Made by a program: the position numbers and the translations under genes
Assembly: GCA_028716385.1 (NCBI GenBank)
Contig: JAQUPX010000001.1
Location: 124,001-188,000, forward strand
Source: a bacterium
GTDB taxonomy: Bacteria; Hydrothermota; UBA3073; JACQXS01; JAQTXJ01
Length of the DNA: 64,000 nucleotides
Direction of reading: 5' to 3'
Notes under the pieces: generated by a model
The model's input: only the letters and a program-made list of their open reading frames with translations
Told to the model about the DNA's origin: nothing
The model's database searches: none
Shown: positions 7,807-17,500 of the stretch, in pieces
Layout of the letters: every line of letters begins with the position of its first letter
Position numbering within the stretch: the stretch's first letter is position 1

Positions 7807-9851
7807 ATAAAACTTTATTCTTTATATTTTTGTCAGTTTTAGCGGCGCCCGCTGTCCCTGAAGCAAATAAGTGTCAAACAGTCAGACATGCCCCACTCGA
7901 AACGGATAGATGTTCCGCAGGGTTGCCTACTATAAATAAAGACCAGTGCCAGACGGGAATCTCCGAAGGACAATTACCTTTTGTTGTTAAATCCGATATT
8001 CCGGGAGAAAAAGGTTCTGTAGCTCCTTTCCTTTTCAAAAAGAAAGGGCAGGAAAACGTGTCAATCGTTCAGTCTACGAATCCTTCGCTTCCGCACCCTA
8101 TTGCGCTTGACCAGACTCCGTCTAAAGGGGATATTGAAAATATGGTCAGGTATGCGCTTAGTTTGCTTGGCGGAATGAATAATTTTGTCAGCGGGTGCAG
8201 CCTTGTTGTTATTAAGCCGAACATCGTTGACATGGAATCAAGCGAAGTAGGCATTGTGACGGATGTCAATGTCGTCAGAGCTGTTGCTGTGCTTGTCTTT
8301 GAGGCGAACCCTACTGCGCATATTGTAATTGCCGAAGGTGCCGGAGGATGGTGTCCGAGTGATACTTTGAAATGTTATCCTGGGACTCCAATCGGTGATG
8401 GGTTTGCGCTATACGGTTATAGGAATATGATAACGGACTCCGTTTTTACGGGTAAAAAAATTGATATTGTAGATTTAAATGTTGACTCTTCGGATACGGT
8501 GTTTGTTGACCCGCCTTATTATGCGCGCGAATCTTACGCTATTCCGAAAACCTTACTCAAAGCTTCTTGCATTATAAATGTCCCGGTTATGAAAATTCAT
8601 TTTACCGGGATGACTGCTTGTTTAAAAAATAATATAGGTGTATTGCCGGGCATAATTTATGGATGGCCGAAAGCTTGGGGGTATCCGTATCCCAGCAATT
8701 CCGGGCTTAAACATAGCCGCGACATAAAAGATGAAGAAATTGTTGATATTGCTTCAATTACGAGTAAGAAAATAAAACTTAACGTAGTGGATGCTATTAT
8801 GTGCAGGGAAAAGCATAAAGGATATTCCGGTTTGTCAAAACGAAGAAATATGATTGTTGGGGGTGAAGATATGGTCTCAACGGATAATGTCTGCGCCCGA
8901 CTTATGGGATTAAACCCTGATGATATTGAGCATATAACCCTTGCGGGCATTAAAGGTTTTGGAATTAGTAATACTGATTCCATAAAGATTCTCGGGGATT
9001 CTATTGCCGGGGCAAAAACCGAATTCATAAAAGACCTGGACCCGGATGGTATTTTTGGACAATCAAATCGTATCTGGATTTTTTCGTTGCCTTTTTCTAA
9101 CACGGATATTGATTATGATAATTTAGGCGGGGAAACTACTGTATTGCCTGAGCCGGGGAAAAACAACTGGACGCAGCCACTTTACTTTTTTGACGACTAT
9201 ATTAATCTTGAGACTTTAACTCCCGATTCTAATAATACGATTTATGCCCATACTTATTTTTATTCTCCTTGTGCGGAATCAGCCGAGTTGTGGATTGGCT
9301 CAAACGAAGACATTAAGGCATTTCTTAACGGGACTGAAGTTTATCGTTTCAAGGGCGAAAGGACACATAATCTACCCAATGATATTGTTCCAATTGTCAC
9401 ACAACAAGGTTTGAATCGTCTTATGGTCAAGGCTATCAACACAAAAGGAACTTTTGATTTTTGTCTTAATATTTGTGAGACGGATGCAAGAGCTGATTAT
9501 CACGGCAATCGGGTTTGGGGGTTGAAGTTCTATCCCGATTCTACGCTTACGGGCGTATCCGAAAAAATCAGCATTTCGCCGGTTTATGTAAATGTTATGC
9601 CCAACCCTTCTATGCGTGAAATTACTTTCAATATTTATAATAACAGACAAGCTTCAGTTCAGTTGAAGATTTTTGATTTGCAGGGAAGACGCGTTAAAGA
9701 AAAAATATGGCAGAACAAAGATATCAATCAGGCATTGCGTTGGAATTGGAATCCGGACAAGAGCGTTCCGGCGGGAGTTTATTTTTATACCGTGAAAATT
9801 GCAGGTAATGATACAAAAGAAATAAAAGGAAAAATTGTTCTATTGAAATAA
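7803..9851 (+). CDS. DUF362 domain protein with C-terminal sorting domain
   Basis: The 682-residue exported protein starts at GTG 7803, overlapping the preceding stop. A signal peptide (MNKTLFFIFLSVLAAPA) is followed by a low-conservation stretch. A DUF362 region runs from ~110 to ~430, with VVIKPNIVDMESSEVGIVTD, IAEGAGGWCPSDT and KNNIGVLPG. DUF362 proteins are often linked to Fe-S/redox or tRNA-related roles, but none is established here. Residues ~430-590 look like a beta-sandwich module. The last ~85 residues form a type IX-like sorting domain (VMPNPSMREITF, FDLQGRRVKEK, VPAGVYFYTVKI), so secretion across the outer membrane is inferred. Confidence 0.8.
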   Translation: MNKTLFFIFLSVLAAPAVPEANKCQTVRHAPLETDRCSAGLPTINKDQCQTGISEGQLPFVVKSDIPGEKGSVAPFLFKKKGQENVSIVQSTNPSLPHPIALDQTPSKGDIENMVRYALSLLGGMNNFVSGCSLVVIKPNIVDMESSEVGIVTDVNVVRAVAVLVFEANPTAHIVIAEGAGGWCPSDTLKCYPGTPIGDGFALYGYRNMITDSVFTGKKIDIVDLNVDSSDTVFVDPPYYARESYAIPKTLLKASCIINVPVMKIHFTGMTACLKNNIGVLPGIIYGWPKAWGYPYPSNSGLKHSRDIKDEEIVDIASITSKKIKLNVVDAIMCREKHKGYSGLSKRRNMIVGGEDMVSTDNVCARLMGLNPDDIEHITLAGIKGFGISNTDSIKILGDSIAGAKTEFIKDLDPDGIFGQSNRIWIFSLPFSNTDIDYDNLGGETTVLPEPGKNNWTQPLYFFDDYINLETLTPDSNNTIYAHTYFYSPCAESAELWIGSNEDIKAFLNGTEVYRFKGERTHNLPNDIVPIVTQQGLNRLMVKAINTKGTFDFCLNICETDARADYHGNRVWGLKFYPDSTLTGVSEKISISPVYVNVMPNPSMREITFNIYNNRQASVQLKIFDLQGRRVKEKIWQNKDINQALRWNWNPDKSVPAGVYFYTVKIAGNDTKEIKGKIVLLK

Positions 9852-9878
9852 TTATTGGATAAGAAATAAGGGGGAAAG

Positions 9879-10712
9879 ATGAAAAGATTCACGGCAGTTG
9901 CAGTTTTGTTGTTTTCTCTTGGGTGTGCAAATAAAGCGGCTATTGAAACGGCTAAGCCCGTGGAAAGCGTTTTGCTTAAGACAAAGTTTGTGCCCGGAGA
10001 TACTACTTTTTACAAACAAAGTACCGCGTCCAATATGACAATGGAAATGAAAGGTATTTCGCAAGTCATAGATATGAACATAGAAACCGAGCTTATGCAT
10101 GTCGTTAAGGATACCGGTGAAGTTACAAAAGTAGATATCGTTTTTAATAAGGTTGAGAGTTCGGTTAAAGTGGGGGATAACGTAACCAGCAGTAAAGAAG
10201 CAAACACTTTGCAAGGGCGAACCATAACCCTTAATATGGACAGGAAAGGCAAAGTATCTAAAGTAGAAGGAATTGAGGGGATAGATTATTTCCGTAAATC
10301 TATTGGTAAACCGGAACAGCAATTTGGCTCACAATTTGATTTTTTGCCGAACAAGGAGGTTAAAACAAATGACAGTTGGACGGTAGAATCGGACATTCAG
10401 AAAACAACTTATACGTTTACGGGTACGGAGAATAAAGAAGGATTTGATTGTGCCAAAATATCAATTAAAGGCGAACTTAACGTTGAAAAACCCCTGGAAA
10501 TGCCGGGAGTTACAGCAAAAATAAAATTAAAAGGAACATTTACGGGAAACAACTGGTTTGCGGTAAAAGAAGGAAAACTAATAGCATCTAAAATCTCTAC
10601 TTCAATGGAAGGCGAGCAAGAAATTCAAAAAGAATCAACTTCTATGAAAATACTGGTTTATATTGACCAGACCGTAAACGTAAAATATCAAAAATCAAAT
10701 ATCAAAAATTAA
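9879..10712 (+). CDS. Lipoprotein of unknown function (DUF6263-like)
   Basis: The 277-residue protein has a lipoprotein signal (MKRFTAVAVLLFSLGCANK; lipobox SLGC) after a strong AAGGGGGAAAG ribosome site. The rest is beta-rich with alternating hydrophobic strands and a typical MDRKGKVSKVEGI segment. This resembles DUF6263-type proteins that measure or bind a hydrophobic ligand, but no function is known. Its C-terminal residues (KYQKSNIKN) are encoded by an ATCAAAAATCAAATATC-type intergenic repeat (10683-10716), so the reading frame has run into the repeat. Confidence 0.75.
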   Translation: MKRFTAVAVLLFSLGCANKAAIETAKPVESVLLKTKFVPGDTTFYKQSTASNMTMEMKGISQVIDMNIETELMHVVKDTGEVTKVDIVFNKVESSVKVGDNVTSSKEANTLQGRTITLNMDRKGKVSKVEGIEGIDYFRKSIGKPEQQFGSQFDFLPNKEVKTNDSWTVESDIQKTTYTFTGTENKEGFDCAKISIKGELNVEKPLEMPGVTAKIKLKGTFTGNNWFAVKEGKLIASKISTSMEGEQEIQKESTSMKILVYIDQTVNVKYQKSNIKN

Positions 10713-10913
10713 AATTAACAGATAGAAAAAAATTAACAAATCTCGGAAAATACTTGGGACTATAGTAAAAAAAGAGTTGTACAAAAGAGAGCTCAGAGAA
10801 CAAAAAAAGAATAAAGCAGGAAGAATTGTAAAAAAATAGAACACAAACGAAAAATAAAGAAAACAGGCAGATAAAAATATTTGATATTTAATTTTTGATT
10901 TTTAATTTGATAT
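10683..10913. repeat. Inverted AATATC/GATATT oligomer repeats flanking a CAGAG-type module
   Basis: An A-rich run (AAATATCAAAAATCAAATAT, from 10683) and its near reverse complement (ATATTTGATATTTAATTTTT, 10877-10913) bracket 10717-10876. Between them are GAGAGCTCAGAGAACAAAAA and similar CAGAG-like units. The left arm encodes the end of the lipoprotein; the right arm abuts the wbqC ATG. Confidence 0.6.
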
Positions 10914-11651
10914 ATGGTAATTAGCTGTCATCAACCTAATTATATTCCATGGACAGGATATTTTTGTAAGATGAAGGAATCCGACGTATTTGTGTTGTTG
11001 GATTCCGTTCAATTTCCAAGAGGAGTATGCAAGGGGACTTCGTGGGTAAATCGTAATCGTATAAAAACTTCGAATGGCGAGTTGTGGCTTAGCGTGCCCG
11101 TGAAAAAGAAAGGCAGGGGATTGCAAATCATCAAAGACGTAGAGATAAACAATGATACCGACCTGCCTGATCCGCCTCAGGCGGACTGGAGAAAAAAACA
11201 TTTCTTAAGTCTGTGGCATTTTTACAAAAAAGCACCTTATTTTAATGAGTATATAGATTTTTTTGAGCATATTTATAATACTCATTGGGATAAACTTGCG
11301 GAATTGAACATTGCAATTATAAAACAGATAAATGTCTGGCTGGACATAAAGACACAAATAATTTGCAGTTCGGAACTTGATTTGACGACAAATAAGACGC
11401 AATTACTTGCGGATATTTGCAATTATTTCAAGGCGGATACTTACATTGCCGGTTCAGGAGGAATGAAATATATGGACTTATCAATATTTGAGAACTCAAA
11501 AATAAAAGTAAAGGATTATCGTTTTAATTGTATTCCGTATCCCCAATTTTGGGGAAATTTTATTCCGAATTTATCCGTAGTTGACATTTTGTTTAATTGT
11601 GGTAAAAAAGGATTTGATATTCAAATTCCGCCTTGGCGGGACAGGGGGTAG
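10914..11651 (+). CDS. wbqC: WbqC-like family protein
   Basis: The 245-residue protein has the WbqC family start (MVISCHQPNYIPWTGYFCKM), LLDSVQFPRG, WVNRNRIK and LSVPVKKKGRG, and the internal YIAGSGGMKYMDLSIF. The family is associated with polysaccharide/O-antigen gene sets and resembles glycine/aminoacyl-transfer enzymes; the exact reaction is unknown. Residues 86-91 (DPPQAD) are encoded by a TCCGCCTCAGGCGGA palindrome at 11171-11185. The last residues (IPPWRDRG) come from a second palindrome at 11628-11640. Both are likely repeat insertions, at a surface loop and the C-terminus. No ribosome site is visible before the ATG. Confidence 0.85.
   Translation: MVISCHQPNYIPWTGYFCKMKESDVFVLLDSVQFPRGVCKGTSWVNRNRIKTSNGELWLSVPVKKKGRGLQIIKDVEINNDTDLPDPPQADWRKKHFLSLWHFYKKAPYFNEYIDFFEHIYNTHWDKLAELNIAIIKQINVWLDIKTQIICSSELDLTTNKTQLLADICNYFKADTYIAGSGGMKYMDLSIFENSKIKVKDYRFNCIPYPQFWGNFIPNLSVVDILFNCGKKGFDIQIPPWRDRG
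11171..11185. repeat. GC-rich palindrome inside wbqC, in frame
   Basis: The 15-mer TCCGCCTCAGGCGGA is identical to copies at 977 and 63935. It is read in frame as part of residues 86-91 of the WbqC-like protein. Confidence 0.8.
11628..11640. repeat. GC-rich palindrome at the 3' end of wbqC
   Basis: CCGCCTTGGCGGG encodes most of the final residues of the WbqC-like protein. It lies 19 bases before the plsY start. Confidence 0.7.
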
Positions 11652-11658
11652 AATTATT

Positions 11659-12273
11659 ATGAAACTTTTGATTTTCTTTTTAGTTGCTTATTTATGCGGC
11701 TCTATTCCGTTTGGTTATATAGTTGGTAAAATAAGGGGCGTAGACCTAAAAAAAACGGGCTATAAACGGGTAGGGGCGTCTAATGTTTATAAATCGGTGG
11801 GGTTTGTACCCGCAGTTTTTGTTTTTTTTGCCGATTTTATTAAAGGGATTATACCAATACTTATAGGCAAATGGATTGGGTTGCCCGAGGTAACAGCTTC
11901 AATGGGAGGAATTTTTGCTATTATTGGGCATAACTGGCCTGTATGGCTAAAATTTAAAGGTGAGGGCAGGGGAGTAGCGACTTCTTGTGGATTGGTGTTT
12001 TTTTTGTTACCAAGGGAGACCGTGTTTCTTATAATTATATTTGTAGTTCTTACGCTTACTCTTAAAAGTTCCCCATTGCCGTTTTTTATTTTTTTCCTAC
12101 TTATGCCTATTATGGCTATAAAGTTTAAAGAACCGGTGTGGTTAATATGGATGGCGGTTAGCATATTTGGACTGGTGGTATTCAAGAGGATTATAAGCAA
12201 TGTGAAGTTACTGAAAGATAGAAAGATAGCCTTAAATCTTATTTTGTTTGATACGATAAAAAGGGGTAAATGA
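11659..12273 (+). CDS. plsY: Acyl-phosphate:glycerol-3-phosphate acyltransferase PlsY
   Basis: This integral membrane enzyme transfers the acyl group from acyl-phosphate to glycerol-3-phosphate, the first step of phospholipid synthesis. It has 204 residues and about five hydrophobic helices. Family motifs are AYLCGSIPFGYIVGK, GASNVYKSVG (motif 2, usually GATNV) and GHNWPVWLKFKGEGRGVATS (usually FKGGKGVAT, here with E and R substitutions). I start at the ATG at 11659, which has AGGGGGTAG upstream. A longer in-frame start at 11581 would lie inside wbqC. Confidence 0.93.
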   Translation: MKLLIFFLVAYLCGSIPFGYIVGKIRGVDLKKTGYKRVGASNVYKSVGFVPAVFVFFADFIKGIIPILIGKWIGLPEVTASMGGIFAIIGHNWPVWLKFKGEGRGVATSCGLVFFLLPRETVFLIIIFVVLTLTLKSSPLPFFIFFLLMPIMAIKFKEPVWLIWMAVSIFGLVVFKRIISNVKLLKDRKIALNLILFDTIKRGK

Positions 12274-12279
12274 AAAAAG

Positions 12280-12308
12280 TTGACAAGTTATTCATATAAG
12301 ATTATGTA
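12280..12308 (+). promoter_or_regulatory. Sigma70-type promoter for the exbB-exbD cluster
   Basis: TTGACA (12280-12285), a 17-base spacer, then TATGTA (12303-12308). This leaves a leader of about 60 bases with GAGGAGGAAAA before the exbB ATG. Confidence 0.6.
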
Positions 12309-12373
12309 TGTCATAATTGATTTTATTAGCGTATAAAAAAATTAGGTTAAAAATATAAGATAGAGGAGGAAAA

Positions 12374-13000
12374 ATGGGTGGAATGGTAGCGTATTGGAAA
12401 GCTGGCGGAGTATTTATGTGGCCTTTGCTTGGTTGTATAATAATGGGAGGGGCTTTCATAATAGAAAGGATAATATATTTCATATTGGCGAAAGTAGATG
12501 CGAACAACTTTATGATAGAGTTAAAAGCGATTATTAAAAAAGATAATGTAGACAAAGGAATTGCATATTGCAAAACCAATCGTTCTCCTGCTGCACGAGT
12601 TGCAGAGACGGCATTGATTGCATACAAAAGGGTGGGACCGAATAAAATGTTAATAGAAGATGAAATTGTGAGAACCGGGAATACAGAACTTTTGTATCTT
12701 GACCGTGGAATGCCTATAATTGCTGCAGTAATTTCAATAGCTCCTGTGCTCGGATTTCTTGGAACAGTTTCGGGTATGATTCATGCGTTCCAGGCAATAG
12801 CTATAGCAGGGGAAGTTGAACCTACGCTTGTAGCGACCGGTATTTCGGAAGCTTTAATAACTACAGCAGTAGGACTATCAATAGCTTTCCCGGTGCAAAG
12901 TTTTCACGTGTTTTTTACGATGAAAAGCAATACGCATATTAACGATATGAACAACACGAGCGGTGACGTCGTATCATTCTTAATAGAAGAAAAACCATAG
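12374..13000 (+). CDS. exbB: MotA/TolQ/ExbB proton channel family protein
   Basis: The 208-residue inner-membrane protein has an N-terminal helix (FMWPLLGCIIMGGAFIIERI), a cytoplasmic loop, and two further helices. These carry the family motif in APVLGFLGTVSGMIHAFQAI and SEALITTAVGLSIAFPVQSF. It forms the pentameric proton-conducting channel that powers TonB with ExbD. It is first in an operon with two exbD genes (9 and 10 base gaps), then tonB and an outer-membrane receptor, so it most likely energises that receptor. Confidence 0.95.
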   Translation: MGGMVAYWKAGGVFMWPLLGCIIMGGAFIIERIIYFILAKVDANNFMIELKAIIKKDNVDKGIAYCKTNRSPAARVAETALIAYKRVGPNKMLIEDEIVRTGNTELLYLDRGMPIIAAVISIAPVLGFLGTVSGMIHAFQAIAIAGEVEPTLVATGISEALITTAVGLSIAFPVQSFHVFFTMKSNTHINDMNNTSGDVVSFLIEEKP

Positions 13001-13008
13001 CGTGAACT

Positions 13009-13425
13009 ATGAAAATAAACAAACCTAAACCTGTGAACCCGGCAATACCTACGGCATCTATGGCAGATATCTCATTTTTGCTGATTATTTTCTTTATTCT
13101 TACGACCGGGTTTATTACAGAAAAAGGTTTGCAAATTGTTTTGCCGGAGAAGGGGCAGGAAGTAAAAATCAAGAAAGAAAACATAGAGAACATATTTATA
13201 AATGCGGCCGGGCAGGTTATGATAGGAGATATGGAAGTTCCTTTGCCAGACATAAAAGGGAGGGTAGAAAACCTTCTTACCGCGAATGATTCTTTGATAT
13301 TTTCTTTGACCGTAGACAGAAAATGTCAATACGATAAAGTAATAAAGGTTTTCGACCAATTGAAACTTGCAAATGCAGAAAGGGTTGCATTTGCTCCACC
13401 CAAAGAAATAGAGGCAATAAAATAA
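13009..13425 (+). CDS. exbD: ExbD/TolR biopolymer transport protein, copy 1
   Basis: The 138-residue protein has one transmembrane helix after a short cytoplasmic N-terminus. The helix carries the conserved Asp in SMADISFLLIIFFILTTGF and is followed by a periplasmic alpha/beta domain (VDRKCQYDKVIKVFDQL). It is the proton-responsive partner of ExbB. It lies between exbB and a second exbD. Confidence 0.93.
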   Translation: MKINKPKPVNPAIPTASMADISFLLIIFFILTTGFITEKGLQIVLPEKGQEVKIKKENIENIFINAAGQVMIGDMEVPLPDIKGRVENLLTANDSLIFSLTVDRKCQYDKVIKVFDQLKLANAERVAFAPPKEIEAIK

Positions 13426-13435
13426 ATAACAGATT

Positions 13436-13843
13436 ATGAAACTATCAAAGCCAATAGCAATAACTTCAGAAATCCCGACTTGTTCAATGGCAGATATTTC
13501 ATTTTTGTTGATAATATTCTTTATTCTTACGACAGTTTTTATAACTGAACGAGGTATTCAGGTAGCGCTTCCTCTTGCGCAGGCAGCCAAGAAATTGCCA
13601 AAGAAAAATATTGCGCATATATGGATTTCCAGAGAGGGTGCAATATCCATAGATGACAAGATAGTAAAAACGGAATATGTAACTTCTATAATGGAAAGAA
13701 AAATGGCAACGAATCCTGACATAATCGTATCCGTTCTTGTAGATAAAGATGCAGAATATGGTTTTTTATCGGACGTTTTTGAAAGGCTGAAGGAAGCTAA
13801 AGCTTTGCGAGTTTCGCTTGCGACATTAAAAGAAAATAGTTGA
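13436..13843 (+). CDS. exbD: ExbD/TolR biopolymer transport protein, copy 2
   Basis: The 135-residue paralogue of the preceding protein has the same membrane motif (CSMADISFLLIIFFILTTVF) and a similar periplasmic domain (VDKDAEYGFLSDVFERLKEA). Paired exbD genes next to exbB are common in lineages with TonB systems. The two may form a heterodimer. Its stop is followed by a separate promoter before tonB. Confidence 0.93.
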   Translation: MKLSKPIAITSEIPTCSMADISFLLIIFFILTTVFITERGIQVALPLAQAAKKLPKKNIAHIWISREGAISIDDKIVKTEYVTSIMERKMATNPDIIVSVLVDKDAEYGFLSDVFERLKEAKALRVSLATLKENS

Positions 13844-13851
13844 AAAACCTA

Positions 13852-13878
13852 TTGACAAAAAATAAAGTTTGATACACT
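13852..13878 (+). promoter_or_regulatory. Possible promoter for tonB
   Basis: TTGACA (13852-13857) followed after 15 bases by TACACT (13873-13878). The spacer is short, so this is tentative. Confidence 0.4.
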
Positions 13879-13907
13879 AAGGTTTTATAAAGCAGCACGC
13901 AAGATAT

Positions 13908-14510
13908 ATGGATGAACTAAAACTAAGAGTTCCTTTCAATACAAAAATATCATTTCTTATAACTATTTTAGGTGTCATTTTATTTTGCTTTTTTGTGCCA
14001 AACACTAAACCTAAAGTGCGGAAACTTACTGCGGATGTCGTTACTCATGCAGTTGAATTGCCGCAACAGATGCAACAATTAAAAGAACCGCCACCGCCAC
14101 CCAAACCTCAAATGCCGGTAGCGGCAGCAACAGATGCGGAAGTGGAAGCAAACACGATAGACCGAACAGGTTTTGATACTTTTGACAAAGCCCCTGTGGC
14201 GCCTCAAGCAGAAGCTATACCTTTTAGCGCAGTAGAAGTAAAACCTGTACTGCTAAATAAGGATGTTGTTAAAATGGACTATCCTGAACTTGCAAGAAAG
14301 GCAGAAATAGAAGGAACGGTATTTGTGCGTTACATAATTGATACGCTTGGAAACGTTGGGGATATTAAAGTGATAAAAGGCGTTCATGAATTATTAGATG
14401 AGGCGGCTGTAAAAACAGCAAGACAATATAAATTTTCTGTAGCAAGACAAAGAGATAAAGCAGTAAGAGTTGTAATGGAACAACCCATTAGATTTACCCT
14501 TAATAAATAA
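13908..14510 (+). CDS. tonB: TonB energy-transducing protein
   Basis: The 200-residue protein has a single N-terminal membrane helix (ISFLITILGVILFCFFV) and a proline-rich periplasmic stretch (KEPPPPPKPQMPV). Its C-terminal TonB fold includes MDYPELARKAEIEGTVFVRY, DTLGNVGDIKVIKG and the terminal VRVVMEQPIRFTLNK. It couples the ExbBD proton channel to the receptor encoded next. There is no strong ribosome site before the ATG. Confidence 0.93.
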   Translation: MDELKLRVPFNTKISFLITILGVILFCFFVPNTKPKVRKLTADVVTHAVELPQQMQQLKEPPPPPKPQMPVAAATDAEVEANTIDRTGFDTFDKAPVAPQAEAIPFSAVEVKPVLLNKDVVKMDYPELARKAEIEGTVFVRYIIDTLGNVGDIKVIKGVHELLDEAAVKTARQYKFSVARQRDKAVRVVMEQPIRFTLNK

Positions 14511-14557
14511 TAATTTTAATTATTTTTTCAAAAATGATTTGTTTTATGGGAGGTAAG

Positions 14558-17500
14558 ATGGTAAAACGATTTATTATTTTGAGTGTATTGCTAGTATTTA
14601 CTTCAACGCTTTTTTCTCAAACAACAGGTAAAATAAAAGGCAGAGTTACAGATGCAACTACAGGAGAAGCTATGCCTTTTGCCAATGTGTATATAGAAGG
14701 GACTACAATGGGTGCGGCAACCAATATGGACGGAGAATATGTTATTATGAATGTGCCGGTAGGAGCATGCATATTGGTAGCAAGTGTAATAGGTTATGCG
14801 AATTCAAAAGTAAATGACGTTAAAATTTCTGTGAATATGACAACTACGATTAATTTTAAGCTTTCAACCAGTGTAATGAAAGGGGAGGAAGTAGTTGTTA
14901 CTGCAAAGCGGCCTGTGATTGAAAGAGATATGACTTCTTCCGGGAAACGAATGTCCGGCAAAGAAATTACCCAGACGGCTACAAAGAATTACCAGGAAGT
15001 AGTTGCTTCGCAAGCAGGCGCGTCCGAGACGAAAGGAAGGTCCGGAGGGTTACACATAAGAGGCGGCAGAAATGACGAAGTCGTTTATATCGTTGACGGT
15101 ATAAACACGACAGACCCTGTAAATGGGCAGGCAGGAGCCATTGTCGACAACAACGCGATTTCCGAGATGTTGTTAATTTCGGGTGGATTTGAAGCTGAGT
15201 ATGGGAAAGCGATGTCAGGAGTGGTTAATATAGTTACAAGCGAAGGAAGCGTGAAGCCGAGCGGGACATTGAAGTATACAACGGATGGAATATTCCCGAG
15301 GAGCAAGAACCTCCTTTCTAATCTTTTATCCAGAGATACTGTACAAAAAACGGATACTTTTGCAATAAATTCCGATGCCGTATTTAACCAGGGAAATAAT
15401 TTTGGTTATAATGATATAAGTTTTACTTATGGTGGGCCTGTATTTAAAATGAAGAAGTTTAATTTCTTCACTTCTCTTGGATATAACGGTTATAGTCCAT
15501 CATATTTGCCGCATACCGATAATATGCAACAAAGAGGAACATTTAAGTTGTCATATAAAATAAACAACAAGATGAAAACAACATTATCAAGTAACTATGG
15601 TTATACTGAGGGGCATGGTTATTCGCATTATTCTTCAAGAGGCGCGTGGGAAGAAGACGTTGCATTTTATAACAGGGGAAACTCACAGATAAACGTAAAA
15701 TTCAATCATAGCGTAAACTCAAAGACTTTTTATAACGTAAACATAGGGAGATTTAACACATATACAAACAGTGCTTCGCAGACAGAAGTAGAGGACAATA
15801 GTTTTTTGGGTAAGGTATTCGGAAGACACATATGTCGTGATTATCGGGATTTTCGAGAGATAGGGACCGGGTTGCCGTGGGTAAGTTTGGCGTATGATAG
15901 TGGATGGTATAACCCAAAGACAAAGGAATGGCGAACGGTGAACGGGGTAGAATGGTCGGAAGAAAAAGCGTGGAGATGTTATTATGAAAATGTCGCGAAG
16001 TGGGGACACACGGATGTGGAAACCGGGGATTGGGTATGGAATGGTGGATTAAAAGCAACGGATATAAGAGATGCGTATGTATCAAGGTATTATCAAAATA
16101 CTAGTTATGCAGTAGGGAAAGATTCTGCGGCGTTAACCTCAGATGATAATATAATATATAAAATAGACGACACTACATTTATATATAGTCATAGATTTAA
16201 CTTAGGTAACTATATAGACGATGTGCGGAAGTATATAAGTGATACTACCGGGACGTTTGACGCGGATTCGTTTGAGCCAAGCGGAAACTTGTCAATGATG
16301 AGATATAACAGTGACGAGTGGGGAATGTTTAGTTATTATTTTGACCCGCGGTGGAGTTCGAGAAATACGGTGCGATGGACCGGTAATTTCCAGATGACAT
16401 CGCAGATGAATAAATATAATGAGGTGAAAATAGGCGGAGAGTTAGAAAAATATGAATTGAAGTATACGAGTTTAGCTTTTATAAATACGAATCCTTATAT
16501 GGATTATTATAATAAGGAACCGATAACTGCAGCGGGATACATAAGCGATAAAATAGAATATGAAGATATGGTATTAAAGTTAGGAATAAGAGCAGATTAT
16601 TTTAATCCGGTAGATAGTTTTTATATAAGATTGGATTCGCTTCAAGCCGGGAAAGAAGAGGTACAAGCAAAGTATGATTTTTCCCCGAGGTTTGGAATAT
16701 CTTATGCGGTTAGCGATAAAGCAGTGATGTATGCGAATTACGGACATTTTTTCCAACCGTTAAATTTTGCGGATATATATCAGAATTTAGATGCGGATAT
16801 AACGAATGGCTGGCCAACGATAGGGAATCCAAATTTGCCTCCACAAAAAGAAATAATGTATGAAACGGGATTTAAGTATGCTATGACACCGGATTTTGCG
16901 GTAGACATAAGCGGATATTTCAAGGACATAAAAACATTATTAACAACACGTTCAATGACGACGGTATTTAAGAAAAAATTAGCGAGCTATACCGTGTATG
17001 AGTTATATGATTTTGCAGTAGTAAAGGGATTTGAGATAGCTTTTATAAAACGGTCTAGTGAGTATTTAAGCGGTTCATTATCGTACGGGTATCAGCAGGC
17101 AAGAGGAACGGGGTCAAGCAAAGGAGAGGCGTTTGAGTTATATCAATATAGTGGAAGTGGCGCACCGCCAAACAGAGAATTTCCATTAGAGTTTGATATT
17201 CCGCATACTATAAAAAGCAATGTGAATTTATATTTACCGGAAGGATTCGGTCCCGGGATAATGAAAGTAAAGATATTAAGTGATTTAAATGCGAATGTGC
17301 AGTTTGGGTATTCAACCGGAGCACCTTATACTCCGAGCGATGCGAAGGCGGGGACCGGAGAGATAGGCAGCAGAAGAATGCCGTCAATAGTGACAACGGA
17401 TATGAGAGTGGACAAGGGATTTTTAGTAGGTGGGAAAAGATTAAGCATGTTTATGACGGTTAATAATTTATTCAACGTAAAGAATGTGTTGTATGTATAT

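Noticed and set aside
11581-11658. Longer PlsY start inside wbqC
   Set aside because: The extra 26 residues are the out-of-frame translation of the wbqC end and a palindrome; the ATG at 11659 has a ribosome site and gives the family N-terminus.
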